A stretch of 64,000 bases of DNA, from assembly GCF_028476545.1 (NCBI RefSeq), contig NW_026731697.1, forward strand, positions 1,275,001 to 1,339,000, written 5' to 3'. The translations under genes were made by a program, and so were the position numbers. Shown in pieces: positions 46,333 to 58,369 of this stretch (its first letter is position 1; each line of letters starts with the position of its first letter). The notes under the pieces are model-generated. The model saw nothing but the letters and a program-made list of their open reading frames with translations. It did not search any database and had not been told where the DNA came from. This stretch comes from Physella acuta. Lineage: Eukaryota; Mollusca; Gastropoda; Physidae.

Positions 46333-46545
46333 ACAACGATACATTTGGCTAGTTCTCTTTTTCTTTCTTTTTCTTGAACTCTATTCCTATTTCCTCTCTA
46401 TTGATCTATTCTTCTCTGTAGATTTTTCTATTATTTAAGGATATATTTCGCGATTTCTCTTTTTCTTTCTTTCTCTTTAACTCTATGCCTACTTCCTCTC
46501 TATTTATCTATTATTCTCTGTAGATTTGTCTTTTATATCCATTAT
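46333..46545. repeat. ~110-bp pyrimidine-rich tandem duplication
   Basis: Two copies share TTCTCTTTTTCTTTCTTT, TACTTCCTCTCTATTTATCT-like and ATTCTCTGTAGATTTKTC segments. Confidence 0.85.
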
Positions 46546-46698
46546 TCTTTCTCTGTTTCTCCCTATCACTAGATTAAAAATACAACGTCAAAGGTCTCGA
46601 CCAGAGCTTAATTCACCAAGAAAACAATTAACTTGGCCATGCGCTCTGTATGATTTGAGTGTCCACCACACCGTCATTAATGTTTTCTTGTGACACAA

Positions 46699-46974
46699 CA
46701 TACCTGATGACATACCTGATGACATACCTGATGACATACCTGATGACATACCTGATGACATACCTGATGACATACCTGATGACATACCTGATGACATACC
46801 TGATGACATACCTGATGACATACCTGATAACATACCTGATGACATACCTGATGACATACCTGATGACATACCTGATGACATACCTGATGACATACCTGAT
46901 GACATACCTGATGACATACCTGATGACATACCTGATGACATACCTGATGACATACCTGATGACATACCTGATGA
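46699..46974. repeat. 12-bp minisatellite, 23 units
   Basis: CATACCTGATGA repeated with a single substitution in one unit, so very young. Frames on both strands are artefacts. Confidence 0.98.
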
Positions 46975-47204
46975 CCATTTGAGACAAATTATTCTGTACA
47001 GATGATGCCTGTACTCACAGCTGATTAATTAATGACTGTCGCTTTCGTCAGGTGCTGACAGGTGATAGTTGCTACTAGATGTACACACTGTGTACAATTA
47101 CTAGTACACACTTGTAAATGGATCAATTGTAATTGCAGTTTACAAAACAAAAAGCCTTTTTTAAAATGTTTAAACAGCTAAAATTCAGTTTCAGGTGTGT
47201 GTTT

Positions 47205-47338
47205 TTTTAAGAATCCAAAAGTGTGTCATCATACTTTCTGAACCACCCCCCTCCCCCTCATTACACATCGTCGCAAATTCCGAACCCTCGGAAACCCGTA
47301 AGAGCGTGACGTCAATTATGCGTGACCCCCCCCCCCCC
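47205..47338 (-). mobile_element. PIF/Harbinger-like MITE fragment
   Basis: TCTGAACCACCCCCCTCCCC, CATTACACATCGTCGCAAAT and GAGCGTGACGTCAATTATG match the right half of the element at 50106-50495. It is truncated at the left, and a family B hAT element adjoins its terminal C run. Confidence 0.8.
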
Positions 47339-48425
<1,087 letters not shown>

Positions 48426-49665
48426 CCCCCCCCCCCCCCCCCCCCCCAACCCCCTCTCTTGGTGTCTAGCGTGAAGGTTTTGTGCGATGAGAATATAGTG
48501 ACCTGTTCTTTACACTTAAGGCATCAAAGTTCTGAGCTGAGATGACCGCCGTATCACGTGGTCAACCCCTATCTGCTCCCTGACGTCGCCCTGTGTCAAC
48601 CACACCCACACCCCCGTCCATCCGTCGCCACCCCCAACAAAAATATTTCTTTTAAAAAAAACTCACGGAAATCACCGCGGAACGCAATCTTTTAAATCAC
48701 ATCTCCTTCCTGTCATGCGCAGACCCGCTGTTGACACGAGAACGTGCAGTGCACGCGCTACCTCCTACACGCGAGAGTTGCCGCCCCTGAACACTGCAGG
48801 CGGTTAAAAACAGTTTGCAGACGTCGAGATTTTTGCTACTTTTGTTTCACCGCTCAGGCGTGCCGGAAATGTATGTTTACAAAAACAGTCACGGCTTCGG
48901 CGTGGGGATTGTCACGTGATCAGACAAACTTGTATCTGACGTACCTGTTGGGTAACTTGTTGGGGGGGGGGGGAGTACATCGACGGGACGTACAACAACA
49001 TGACATACAACATCGGGACGTGCAGCAACAAGACCTACAACAGACGTGCATGTATCCTAACGTCACCCCTCGAAATATTTCCACCGTCAAATTAACAGAC
49101 CAAAGTTCGTTGCTCTGCAAAAAATAATTAACCCAAAGCCTTACACGCAATTAATTAAACGAGATTTTGAACAAACGCCCACCGGGTCCGCTTAAATACC
49201 AACTTTTGTGGCTCCTGATTTAGTCTTCACAGTTAAAACTCTTTGAGTGAGAAGTTATCTAGTCCGGCCCAAACTGCCTTTGATGTTGATGGTGTGTTTA
49301 TTGTATAACACGCCCTGGAAGAGTTATAACCCCTTGCTCTTAGGCAATAAATTAACGAACGTGTTGGAATTTGCTTGAAAGCTGTAATTTTTTTTCCCTT
49401 ATCACTGACTTACCTCCCCTCGGTGGATTGCAGCCCCTTAACGAGTGAATTATTACTTGGATCTTCCACTATGCGTAGCGCGCTTTGACTAAACGCGCAG
49501 GACGTCATCACTCTTCATTCGGACAAGTTTAATATATTACTATTGACTCTTTTATCTGATAAGTAAAACGAAAGTAGAATGAAGGGACAGGAAATAGGTC
49601 AAGTAGTGGGAAAATAAACATGAAGCCTCACACCAGAATGGTTTGTGTGTACATTGTAGCACCTC
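48426..49665. other. intron 4 spacer
   Basis: A 127-codon + frame at 48744 has no recognised domain and crosses a G run and an AACATGACATACAACATCGG-like repeat. CpG-rich at 48700-48920. No gene accepted. Confidence 0.45.
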
Positions 49666-49679
49666 ACAGACGTTTTTTT

Positions 49680-49763
49680 GGGGTTATTTATATCCTCCAT
49701 TCTAAAACAGCTACCTCTGTTTTATTTATATCCTCCATTCTAAAACAGCTACCTCCGTTTTGG
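49680..49763. repeat. 41-bp tandem duplication
   Basis: TTATTTATATCCTCCATTCT plus AAAACAGCTACCTC twice. Confidence 0.92.
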
Positions 49764-50105
49764 CGTTGATTGTTTACATTTCTTTACATCAACCGCGTAT
49801 TTTTCTCGTCTAGATCTAGATCTAGGTGTAAGTAATCCAACGCCCACCAATCATCGATGCACGAAAGGACACTTGTGTTTAATGAAGTTACATTGATGAC
49901 AAATACTAAATAATCAAGCTACTAAAATTCACTTTGACTACTAATACTAATTAATCAAGTTACTTTAAGATACTTTGACTGCTAATGCTAATTATGAAGC
50001 CTCTATCAGATAATTTTATTGCTAATTAATCAAGCTGAGCGCTGTTTATATAAAACTCTATGCTATCGCTGTTTATATAAAACTATACTATAAATGTTGA
50101 CCTAA
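49764..50105. other. intron 4 spacer
   Basis: Loosely repeated ACTTTGACTRCTAATRCTAA-like and TATATAAAACTATRCTAT-like motifs, here ACTTTGACTAC and GTTTATATAAAACT. No gene recognised. Confidence 0.5.
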
Positions 50106-50495
50106 GGGGTCATCCATAAATGACGTCACGCTTTTTTTGACGATTTTTACCTCCCCCCCTCCCCTCCGTCACACGTCGTCACAAAAAGCCAGACCCCCCC
50201 CCCCCCTAAAATGACGTCACACCTAAACCTACAACCCCCCCTCAAAATTGCAGTTGAATTTTTTTAAAACATCGATATTTTTCCATAATCTTGTCTAAAC
50301 TATTACAATTTATTAAAACAGTTATCTAAAACGCAAAATAACGTCTAAAATTCGTTTTCTAACATTGCTTTTTTATAATGCAAAAATGTGACGTCGCAAC
50401 ATCTGAACCCCCCCCCTCCCCCTCATCACACATCGTCACAAAATTACGGACCCCCCCTCCCCCCTACGAGTGTGACGTCATTTATGGATGACCCC
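50106..50495 (-). mobile_element. PIF/Harbinger-like MITE, intact (390 bp)
   Basis: Perfect inverted ends GGGGTCATCCATAAATGACG flank TCAC and C-rich arms. A 3-bp target-site duplication TAA lies at 50103-50105 and 50496-50498, the TWA target of PIF/Harbinger. Each TIR carries a CRE-like TGACGTCA. No transposase. Relatives at 26131-26579 and 47205-47338. Confidence 0.88.
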
Positions 50496-50528
50496 TAAGA
50501 GAAAATCCCTAAGGTATAAATTTGGTAT

Positions 50529-50712
50529 GGGGGTGGCGTGGCAGAGAGCTAGACTGTTAACCCGAAAGTGTCGAGTTCGACTCCGGGTTCTAATAGGTAG
50601 GGGTACTTAAAGTAAAGCGGAGATGGCCAACTATATGTCGTGGTCTCTGAAACAGGTGCACTCTACTTCATCTGTCCCATGTGTCTTTGGCACGAACGGG
50701 AAAAAAATGATA
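50529..50712 (+). mobile_element. tRNA-derived SINE
   Basis: The head GTGGCAGAGAGCTAGACTG with ACCCGAAAGTGTCGAGTTCG (A and B boxes) and the tail TGCACTCTACTTCATCTGTC match the SINE at 9162-9425. The middle is shortened. Confidence 0.8.
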
Positions 50713-51139
50713 ATAATGGTGAACTAAACAGATATTTTTCATTGATACGGAAGAAATAATTCGGCCTATACTTCAATAGCATCGCTCTGTTAGCTAAGGG
50801 GGCCAAACCAATAATTTTGACATAGACCAAAGTCTGTTGTTTTTATTCGTCTTCTTACACTTTCAAACAATTTTAAAAATCAAAGGTATTTTTTTGTTTG
50901 GTATTATATTTCAAACTCCGAATAAATGTGCTAATTTTCAGTCGGGTGTCGCTTATTTATTGGAGTACTGTTTGCTAGTCACCCATTAGCCAATCACTTT
51001 TCAGCTGCGAGGAAGATCAGGCGCTTTATAACTTTCATTCCGGGAAAACGTTGGTGCTAAGTGGTTTGTATTTCTGGTTCTTAACACAGCGGGAGTGAGC
51101 ACCCCTACATTGTCTTCTCAATTTGTGTGTATGTAATTA
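50713..51139. other. intron 4 spacer
   Basis: No repeat or gene recognised. Confidence 0.5.
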
Positions 51140-51572
<433 letters not shown>

Positions 51573-52424
51573 AGACATACTAACCTGATTGCGAAATTGT
51601 GTTTTTTTTTTCAAGCTCAGGAAAGTGTAAATGCCGAGATTTATCGTAATCTCCATTTCGTTATAAATGTATTTACAATGTATGTATCAACCACACCTTC
51701 ACCCCAAATCTAGACGACAAAAAAAAATGGACAAAAAAATTGGACCAAAAAAATGGACTTAGCTTGACAATACGTGCCCCGAGTATTCGTTGTTAAATCA
51801 TTTATTTAAAATTAATTAGTTTTAAAATGTACCACGGCCATGTAACTCTCCTGGTACGCGCGTCTCTTGGTAACCTTATCGGACATGTTGCCAGTTAAAA
51901 ATCCGATTATTTTATTTTGTTGGAGCGCGACAATTAAATGCCTCTCTCTGCCCAAAGTCAGTGGCATTGAAACTCAGATAGTCTCCCCTCGTGTTCAGAT
52001 TTCACAAACACTATGAATACTGACTCTGATAATCTCAGATAAAAGCTGACGTCCCCCCCCCCCCCCACGAACCCGAACCCAACCCGCCCGTGGCTGCGTA
52101 CTGTGAAACGTATATTCGCAGTGTGAAAACAGCCCCCGCCCCCGCGTGCAACTAGAAAACTTATCAGGATCATATACGATTGTTGTAGGGAGCCCAATGT
52201 TTCGAGTGCTCCCAGTCGGGGGGCGCCGCGCGCCCCCGGTGACTGCGGGATCCCCCTTTCAGGTGTTTCAAAACAAACATCGTCCCACAAAATAGATACC
52301 CCCCTCACAAAGTAGATACCGCCCCTTTCAACAAAATCTTCAAACGATCAGAATTCATTTATCCGGAGTATTTTGGCATTCATTTCTGTAGGCGCGCAAG
52401 GAGGATATTGGCTACTCCCTCTGT
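51573..52424. other. intron 4 spacer
   Basis: AAAAAAATGGAC duplications lie at 51720-51760, a C run at 52054-52068, and a GC hairpin GGGGGCGCCGCGCGCCCCC at about 52219. AGTAGATACC is repeated near 52300. No gene recognised. Confidence 0.5.
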
Positions 52425-53395
52425 CAGTATACTCCCTGTCAATCCCCCCCCCCTTTTGTCAGTCTACTCCCTCTGTCAGTCTACTCCCTCTGTCAGTCTA
52501 CTCCCTCTGTCAGTCTACTCCCTCTGTCAGTCTACTCCCTCTGTCAGTCTACTTCCTCTGTCAGTCTACTTCCTCTGTCAGTCTACTCCCTCTGTCAGTC
52601 TACTCCCTCTGTCAGTCTTCTCCCTCTGTCAGTCTACTCCCTCTGTCAGTCTACTCCCTCTGTCAGTCTACTCCCTCTGTCAGTCTACTCCCTCTGTCAG
52701 TCTACTCCCTCTGTCAGTCTACTCCCTCTGTCAGTCTACTTCCTCTGTCAGTCTACTCCCTCTGTCAGTCTACTTCCTCTGTCAGTCTACTTCCTCTGTC
52801 AGTCTACTCCCTCTGTCAGTCTACTCCCTCTGTCAGTCTACTTCCTCTGTCAGTCTACTCCCTCTGTCAGTCTACTCCCTCTGTCAGTCTACTTCCTCTG
52901 TCAGTCTACTTCCTCTGTCAGTCTACTCCCTCTGTCAGTCTACTTCCTCTGTCAGTCTACTTCCTCTGTCAGTCTACTCCCTCTGTCAGTCTACTCCCTC
53001 TGTCAGTCTACTTCCTCTGTCAGTCTACTCCCTCTGTCAGTCTACTCCCTCTGTCAGTCTACTTCCTCTGTCAGTCTACTTCCTCTGTCAGTCTACTCCC
53101 TCTGTCAGTCTACTCCCTCTGTCAGTCTACTTCCTCTGTCAGTCTACTTCCTCTGTCAGTCTACTTCCTCTGTCAGTCTACTTCCTCTGTCAGTCTACTC
53201 CCTCTGTCAGTCTACTCCCTCTGTCAGTCTACTTCCTCTGTCAGTCTACTCCCTCTGTCAGTCTACTTCCTCTGTCAGTCTACTTCCTCTGTCAGTCTAC
53301 TTCCTCTGTCAGTCTACTTCCTCTGTCAGTCTACACCCTGTCAGTCTCCCTCCCCCCTTCCATTGTCAGTCTATTTCCACTGTTGTCAGTCTACT
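52425..53395. repeat. 17-bp minisatellite, ~53 units
   Basis: CTCTGTCAGTCTACTCC units, with TACTTCC as the main variant. The array carries no stop in two frames, which gives 340-codon Ser/Leu/Val artefacts. Variant order (C versus T at one site) suggests repeated block duplications. Confidence 0.97.
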
Positions 53396-53700
53396 TGCTC
53401 TTTTTAACACGTTTTTAACACGTTTTTATTAACTCAGCTTCGCGTGTGTTTGTTGTTAAAATTGACATCGAAAATTAGCCCACTTCTGATTGTTCTATAG
53501 TTCTGAAATTTGGCATGCAGGCTACTTTCGCCTAACAATTTCAGATGCAATCATAAAAACTAGCAATTAGAGACCGTAATTAGCTTAATTTAATTACGCC
53601 CTAAGGACCATAAAGTTGAGGACATGATTTCTAAAGATACCGACAAGACTGTAGGCTTATTGACACAGTTACTTCGGCCCCAATCGATGTGAGCGCGCTG

Positions 53701-53772
53701 GCCGTGATCGTATAGTGGTTAGTACTTCGCGTTGTGGCCGCGACAACCCAGGTTCGAATCCTGGTCGCTCAA
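53701..53772 (+). pseudogene. tRNA-His(GTG)-like pseudogene, copy 1
   Basis: GCCGTGATCGTATAGTGGTT, anticodon stem TCGCG-TTGTGGC-CGCGA (anticodon GTG), T arm CCAGG-TTCGAAT-CCTGG and discriminator A are all canonical His. The 3' acceptor strand reads TCGCTCA instead of TCACGGC, so the three outer acceptor pairs fail. The flanking 5' TGAGCG could pair with CGCTCA instead. T6 terminator at 53775-53780. Confidence 0.8.
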
Positions 53773-53911
53773 GATTTTTTAGTCCGTGTATTTATAAACA
53801 CTTAGTCAATTCATACTTAATCAAGTCATTAGATAAAGTAGAAAATAAACTATATAAAAAACTTTTTTAAAAACCACGTTTTTATGTGTAGCAACGGACT
53901 AAAAAGGAGAA

Positions 53912-54154
53912 AATAAAATACTTAAAAAAAAACTTTTTAAAAAACCACGTTTTTCTTGTGGACTAAAAAGTAGAAAATAACTATTTACATACATTTGATG
54001 ACAAAAAACGTGGGTCGGGCAGATGGGTCGGGAAATTTGATGTTGAACGTACCCACGTTTTTTGTCATCAAATGTATGTAAATAGTTATTTTCTACTTTT
54101 TAGTCCACAAGAAAAACGTGGTTTTTTAAAAAGTTTTTTTTTAAGTATTTTATT
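53912..54154. repeat. perfect 104-bp-arm palindrome
   Basis: The left arm 53912-54015 is matched base for base by the right arm 54051-54154, with loop 54016-54050 (GGGCAGATGGGTCGGG inside). It can extrude as a cruciform or form a long dsRNA hairpin if transcribed. Confidence 0.95.
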
Positions 54155-54442
54155 AACACGTTTTTATTAACTCAGCTTCGTGTGGATGTGTTTGTTGTTA
54201 AAATTGACATCGAAAATTAGCCCACTTCTGATTGTTCTATAGTTCTGAAATTTGGCATGCAGGCTACTTTCGCCTAACAATTTCAGATGCAATCATAAAA
54301 ACTAGCAATTAGAGACCGTAATTAGCTTAATTTAATTACGCCCAAAGGACCATAAAATTGAGGACATGATTTCTAAAGATACCGACAAGACTGAAGGCTT
54401 ATTGACACAGTTACTTCGGCCCCAATCGATGCGAGCGCGCTG

Positions 54443-54514
54443 GCCGTGATCGTATAGTGGTTAGTACTTCGCGTTGTGGCCGCGACAACCCAGGTTCGAA
54501 TCCTGGTCGCTCAA
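54443..54514 (+). pseudogene. tRNA-His(GTG)-like pseudogene, copy 2
   Basis: Identical in the tRNA core to copy 1, including the unpaired outer acceptor. The upstream TGAGCG reads CGAGCG here, which weakens the alternative pairing. T7 tract follows. Confidence 0.8.
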
Positions 54515-54597
54515 GATTTTTTTAGTCCGTGTATTTATAAACACTTAGTCAATTCATACTTAATCAAGTCATTAGATAAAGTAGAAAATAAACTATA

Positions 54598-56793
54598 GGG
54601 TAAAGGAGGGCGTTAAGAGCCACACTTTTTAGCACCTGTACATTATTAAAGATTTCTACTAATCTAAGAATTTTTTAGTATTGAAAATATGGCAAAATTA
54701 TTCTAACATATCTTACACAATATAAAAATAATAACAAAGTCTATTAAATATACTTTAAATGGGTTTAATTGAACATTTATTGTCATACCCCCAAAATCAG
54801 CATTTGGGGTGAAAGGAGCCGGGCAATGGGGCAATAAGAATTATCTCCTAGTTTAGACTAACTCCGCAATAAAAGTAATTAATTTCTAGCCCCAAAATAG
54901 TTAATGCTGTGTACACACATTTTAACTGATACTACCTATCACTAGGCCCCAATGGGCCCAGTCTACAATTGATACAATTGCAGGTGTACATAGGTCCTAC
55001 AGTCTAGTAGTTTACAGTAGGCACATTGGTATGCCTAGTGTGTAGCTAGTATACTAGTGTGTAGCTGTCCAGAGTTAACATTCTTGTATGTAAAAAGGGG
55101 TGGTACTAACTAATCTGCCTTAATGCTTTCCCCTGTTAAGCCATGTGTGCTATACATTACATAACATAACATGGAGGTGAGATGTTGAGGGGAGAGCAGT
55201 GGTACTGGTTTCCCCTTTGTTCTCCTTGCTGGACCCTGAGGGCCATATATTACATAAGGAGATGCTATCTCTAGTTGGCTGAGATCTAAGAACTAAGTCC
55301 ATGCTACCTACAAAGAGTTAAGTTTTATGGTGGGTTAGATACAGGTGGGGGCTGGGTATCATGGGGGTGAGAAATTGTGAGGGGAGAGCAGTGGTACTGG
55401 TTTCCCCTTTTTTCTCCTTGCTGGACCCTGAGGGCCATACATTACATAAGGATATGCTATCTCTGGTTGGCGGAGATCTAAGAACTTAGTCCATGTTACC
55501 TACAAAGAGATGAAGTTTTATGGTGGGTTAGATACAGGTGGGGTCTGGCTATCATGGAGGTGAGAAATTGTGAGGGGAGAGCAGTGGTACTGGTTTCCCC
55601 TTTGGTCTTCACCCTGCTAGACCATGAAGGTCATATATTACATAACATGCCACCCCAGATTGTCTGAGATCTGTAACTGTAATCCATGTTACCTAAAAAG
55701 AGATGAAGTTTTATGGTGGGCCAGAAACTGGTGGGGGCTGGGTATCATGGGGGTAAGAAATTGTAAGGGGGGGGGAGGGAGCAGTGGTATTAATGTGTCT
55801 GTTTACTTCCCTGCTGGACCATGAGGGTCATAAATTACATAACATACCACCCCAGATTGGCTGAGACCTAAGAACATTTATTCCTGTTACCTACAAAGAG
55901 ATTAGAAGTTTTATGGTTGGTTAGAAACAGGTGGGGGCTGAGCCGTCTGTATTGCCCCTTAGGGGTAATAAGTACGTGTACCATTTTAAAAATTACCTTG
56001 CTAACATCAGATGGCTGAATTTTTACTTTTTAGCAGGTTAGAATTGTATTTCTATCATTTAGACACAAGTCTGTTTAACAATTAATACATTTTGTGTTAA
56101 CTATTCCTATACCAGTGTCATATTCAGTGGTCTAATAAATGAGAAACTTGCACATAGGGTTTCAAGAGCCACATAACAGTATCTGTTATAACTTTTCTAA
56201 ACAGGCAAGCTAGTGAACAAAATTAATGTATTCATGTAGATTTAGTTATTATCTAACAAATAAAACCATTATGGTAATGATCAGTCAAGTTTTACTCTAA
56301 TAATGATAAAAACTTTATAGCATGGTAAAATGGGATAAACGTCGGCCATTTTGTTTTGGCACCAATAATCACTGTGCAAAACAAATTCACCAAAATAAAA
56401 CTATTCTAGCCATAGCTATAAAAATAGTGTTAAAATGTACAACAACCAATGCTCTAATACAGGAACAAAGAATGGGCTTGAAAAACTCATTTGGTTTATT
56501 ATAAAGTGAAGTTTCCCAAGTTATGTCTATTTGGAAAAAAAGTTCACAAAATGGTTTTATGGAGATGAGAAATTTTAGGGAAAGAGCAGTGAGATTAAAT
56601 CCTGTCTCATCCTCTCCCTATTGGACCAAGTGGGTCATAAATTACATAAAATGAATCCTCTGCTTCTCTGTTATCAAAGAACAGCAATGGTTGTTACCTC
56701 AGAAGTAGATTAGCAGTGTTATTGGGGGTTTTGTGGGGGTGGGGTGTTGATTGGGGCTTAATACCACACGGCTCTTAACGCCCTCCTTTACCC
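54598..56793. mobile_element. non-autonomous TIR DNA transposon, 2,196 bp
   Basis: Perfect 24-bp inverted ends beginning GGGTAAAGGAGGGCGTTAAG lie within one copy of the tRNA-His-like unit. Copies 1 and 3 preserve the empty site AAACTATATAAAAAAC, so the insertion duplicated TA, as Tc1/mariner-like (IS630) elements do. The interior has no transposase ORF but carries four ~192-bp tandem units. The superfamily beyond the TA target is not resolved. Confidence 0.93.
55168..55935. repeat. ~192-bp tandem units inside the TIR element, 4 copies
   Basis: Each unit contains GGGGAGAGCAGTGGTACTGG, CTGGACCCTGAGGGCCATA, GGCTGAGATCTAAGAAC and GTTTTATGGTGGGTTAGATA. A diverged fifth unit lies at about 56560-56755. 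Confidence 0.93.
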
Positions 56794-57364
56794 TATAAAA
56801 AACTTTTTTAAAAACCACGTTTTTCATGTGTAGCAACGGACTAAAAAGGAGAAAATAAAATACTTAAAAAAAACTTTTTAAAAAACCACGTTTTTCTTGT
56901 GGACTAAAAAGTAGAAAATAACTATTTACATACATTTGATGACAAAAAACGTGGGTCGGGCAGATGGGTCGGGAAATTTGATGGTGAACGTACCCACGTT
57001 TTTTGTCATCAAATGTATGTAAATAGTTATTTTCTACTTTTTAGTCCACAAGAAAAACGTGGTTTTTACAAGCTTTTATTTAACTCACTTCCTCTGTCTG
57101 TCGTAAGTCGTCAGTCGTCAGTCTAGACGGAAACGCAGGAGTGAAAATTCGGACAGTTCTACTTGACCGATACGATTCACAGTTGGCACGTGGGTCAAGA
57201 CATGAAGACAATGCAATCTGAATCTAAATTTGACTTAATTGGATGCCTAATTAATTTTTTATGAATTAATTAAAATTTGGACCGAATTAGTAGGCATGTC
57301 TAGCCAACCACACCACACGCGTCATCACCTTCAATAGCTGCGCCATCACGTAATGGCTGCGTTC

Positions 57365-57419
57365 AAAAACCATTGCGCGCCTACTGAACGTGATGTTCAG
57401 TAGGCGCGCAATGGTTTTT
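57365..57419. repeat. perfect 25-bp-arm hairpin
   Basis: Arms containing CCATTGCGCGCCTACTGAAC surround a 5-nt loop GTGAT. Confidence 0.95.
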
Positions 57420-57525
57420 AGTCATGTAACTCTATTGTAAATAAAACATGTAAAATACTGAAAAAAAAATTCATAAAAAACGTTTTAATAACAAGCTTTT
57501 ATGTAATGATGCACTAAAAAGTAGA

Positions 57526-57667
57526 AAATAAATTATAGACTACTATTTAAATAACTATAAAGAAAAGCGTGGGTGTCTTCCTTAACATTAGTAAAGGTAT
57601 CCAATAGATACTAAAGTGACCCACGCTTTTCTTTATAGTTATTTAAATAGTAGTCTATAATTTATTT
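57526..57667. repeat. perfect 49-bp-arm hairpin
   Basis: Arms 57526-57574 and 57619-57667 pair without mismatch around a 44-nt loop. The inner stem ends GCGTGGGT/ACCCACGC, like the ACGTGGGT/ACCCACGT ends of the other hairpins. Confidence 0.95.
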
Positions 57668-57690
57668 AAAAAGTTTTTTTTAAGTATTTT

Positions 57691-58367
57691 ATTATTAACT
57701 CAGCTTCGCGTGTGTTTGTTGTTAAAATTGACATCGAAAATTAGCCCACTTCTGATTGCTCTATAGATCTGAAATTTGGCATGCAGGCTACTTTCGCCTA
57801 ACAATTTCAGATGCAATCATAAAAACTAGCAATTAGAGACCTAATTAGCTTAATTTAATTACGCCCTAAGGACCATAAAATTGAGGACATGATTTCTAAA
57901 GATACCGACAAGACTGGAGGCCTATTGACACAGTTACTTCGGCCCCAATCGATGTGAGCGCGCTGGCCGTGATCGTATAGCGGTTAGTACTTCGCGTTGT
58001 GGCCGCGACAACCCAGGTTCGAATCCTGGTCGCTCAAGATTTTTAGTCCGTGTATTTATAAACACTTAGTCAAGTCATACTTAATCAAGTCATTAGATAA
58101 AGTAGAAAATAAACTATATAAAAAACTTTTTTAAAAACCACGTTTTTCATGTGTAGCAACGGACTAAAAAGGAGAAAATAAAATACTTAAAAAAAAAACT
58201 TTTTAAAAAACCACGTTTTTCTTGTGGACTAAAAAGCAGAAAATAACTATTTACATACATTTGATGACAAAAAACGTGGGTCGGGCAGATGGGTCGGGAA
58301 ATTTGATGGTGAACGTACCCACGTTTTTTGTCATCAAATGTATGAAAGTTTTTTTTAAGTATTTTAT
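57691..58367 (+). repeat. tRNA-His-like/hairpin unit, copy 3
   Basis: The leader, tRNA-His-like segment and AT-rich spacer are collinear with copies 1 and 2. The terminal hairpin keeps a 28-bp inner stem (58254-58281 and 58317-58344) and a 35-nt loop; a deletion in the right arm removed the middle of the stem. Confidence 0.9.
57966..58037 (+). pseudogene. tRNA-His(GTG)-like pseudogene, copy 3
   Basis: As copy 1 with one D-arm change (TAGCGGTTAG). The same defective acceptor 3' strand TCGCTCA, and upstream TGAGCG. T5 tract follows. Confidence 0.8.
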
Positions 58368-58369
58368 AT

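Larger units (their letters stand above)
53407..54154 (+). repeat. tRNA-His-like/hairpin unit, copy 1
   Basis: The order is TTTTTATTAACTCAGCTTCG, ~280 bp of conserved leader (including TTTGGCATGCAGGCTACTTT), the tRNA-His-like segment at 53701-53772, a T6 tract, ~135 bp of AT-rich sequence, then a perfect inverted repeat: arms 53912-54015 and 54051-54154 (104 bp each) around a 35-nt loop. Copy 2 starts immediately after. Non-coding; mobile-element class unknown. Confidence 0.9.
54155..57067 (+). repeat. tRNA-His-like/hairpin unit, copy 2, split by a transposon
   Basis: The same order as copy 1. The unit runs 54155-54597, is interrupted by the TIR element 54598-56793, and resumes at 56794-57067. 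It ends in a perfect hairpin with 76-bp arms (56881-56956 and 56992-57067) and a 35-nt loop that differs from copy 1 by one base. Confidence 0.9.
57068..57690 (+). repeat. related hairpin-bearing repeat, different leader
   Basis: It begins AGCTTTTATTTAACTCACTT, like the start of the tRNA-His-like unit, but continues with CGTAAGTCGTCAGTCGTCAG and other sequence lacking the tRNA. It carries two perfect hairpins (57365-57419 and 57526-57667) and the CACTAAAAAGTAGAAAATAA motif shared with the neighbouring units. It seems to be a sister family. Confidence 0.8.

Noticed and set aside
46588-46987. Frames of 107-125 codons (MSSGMSSG, YVIRYVIR, YLMTYLMT)
   Set aside because: Translation of the CATACCTGATGA 12-bp array in different frames.
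48744-49127. 127-codon + frame beginning MQCTRYLLHARVAAPE
   Set aside because: No recognisable domain, crosses a G homopolymer and a short repeat, and lies in TIKI intron 4.
52373-53418. Two overlapping + frames of 336-344 codons rich in Ser/Leu/Val/Gln
   Set aside because: They are read-through of the 17-bp TCTGTCAGTCTACTCCC array, in which more than one frame is stop-free; no unique protein sequence.
53701-58037. Functional tRNA-His genes
   Set aside because: The outer acceptor stem cannot pair in any of the three copies, and each is embedded in a repeated hairpin unit, so they are called pseudogenes.
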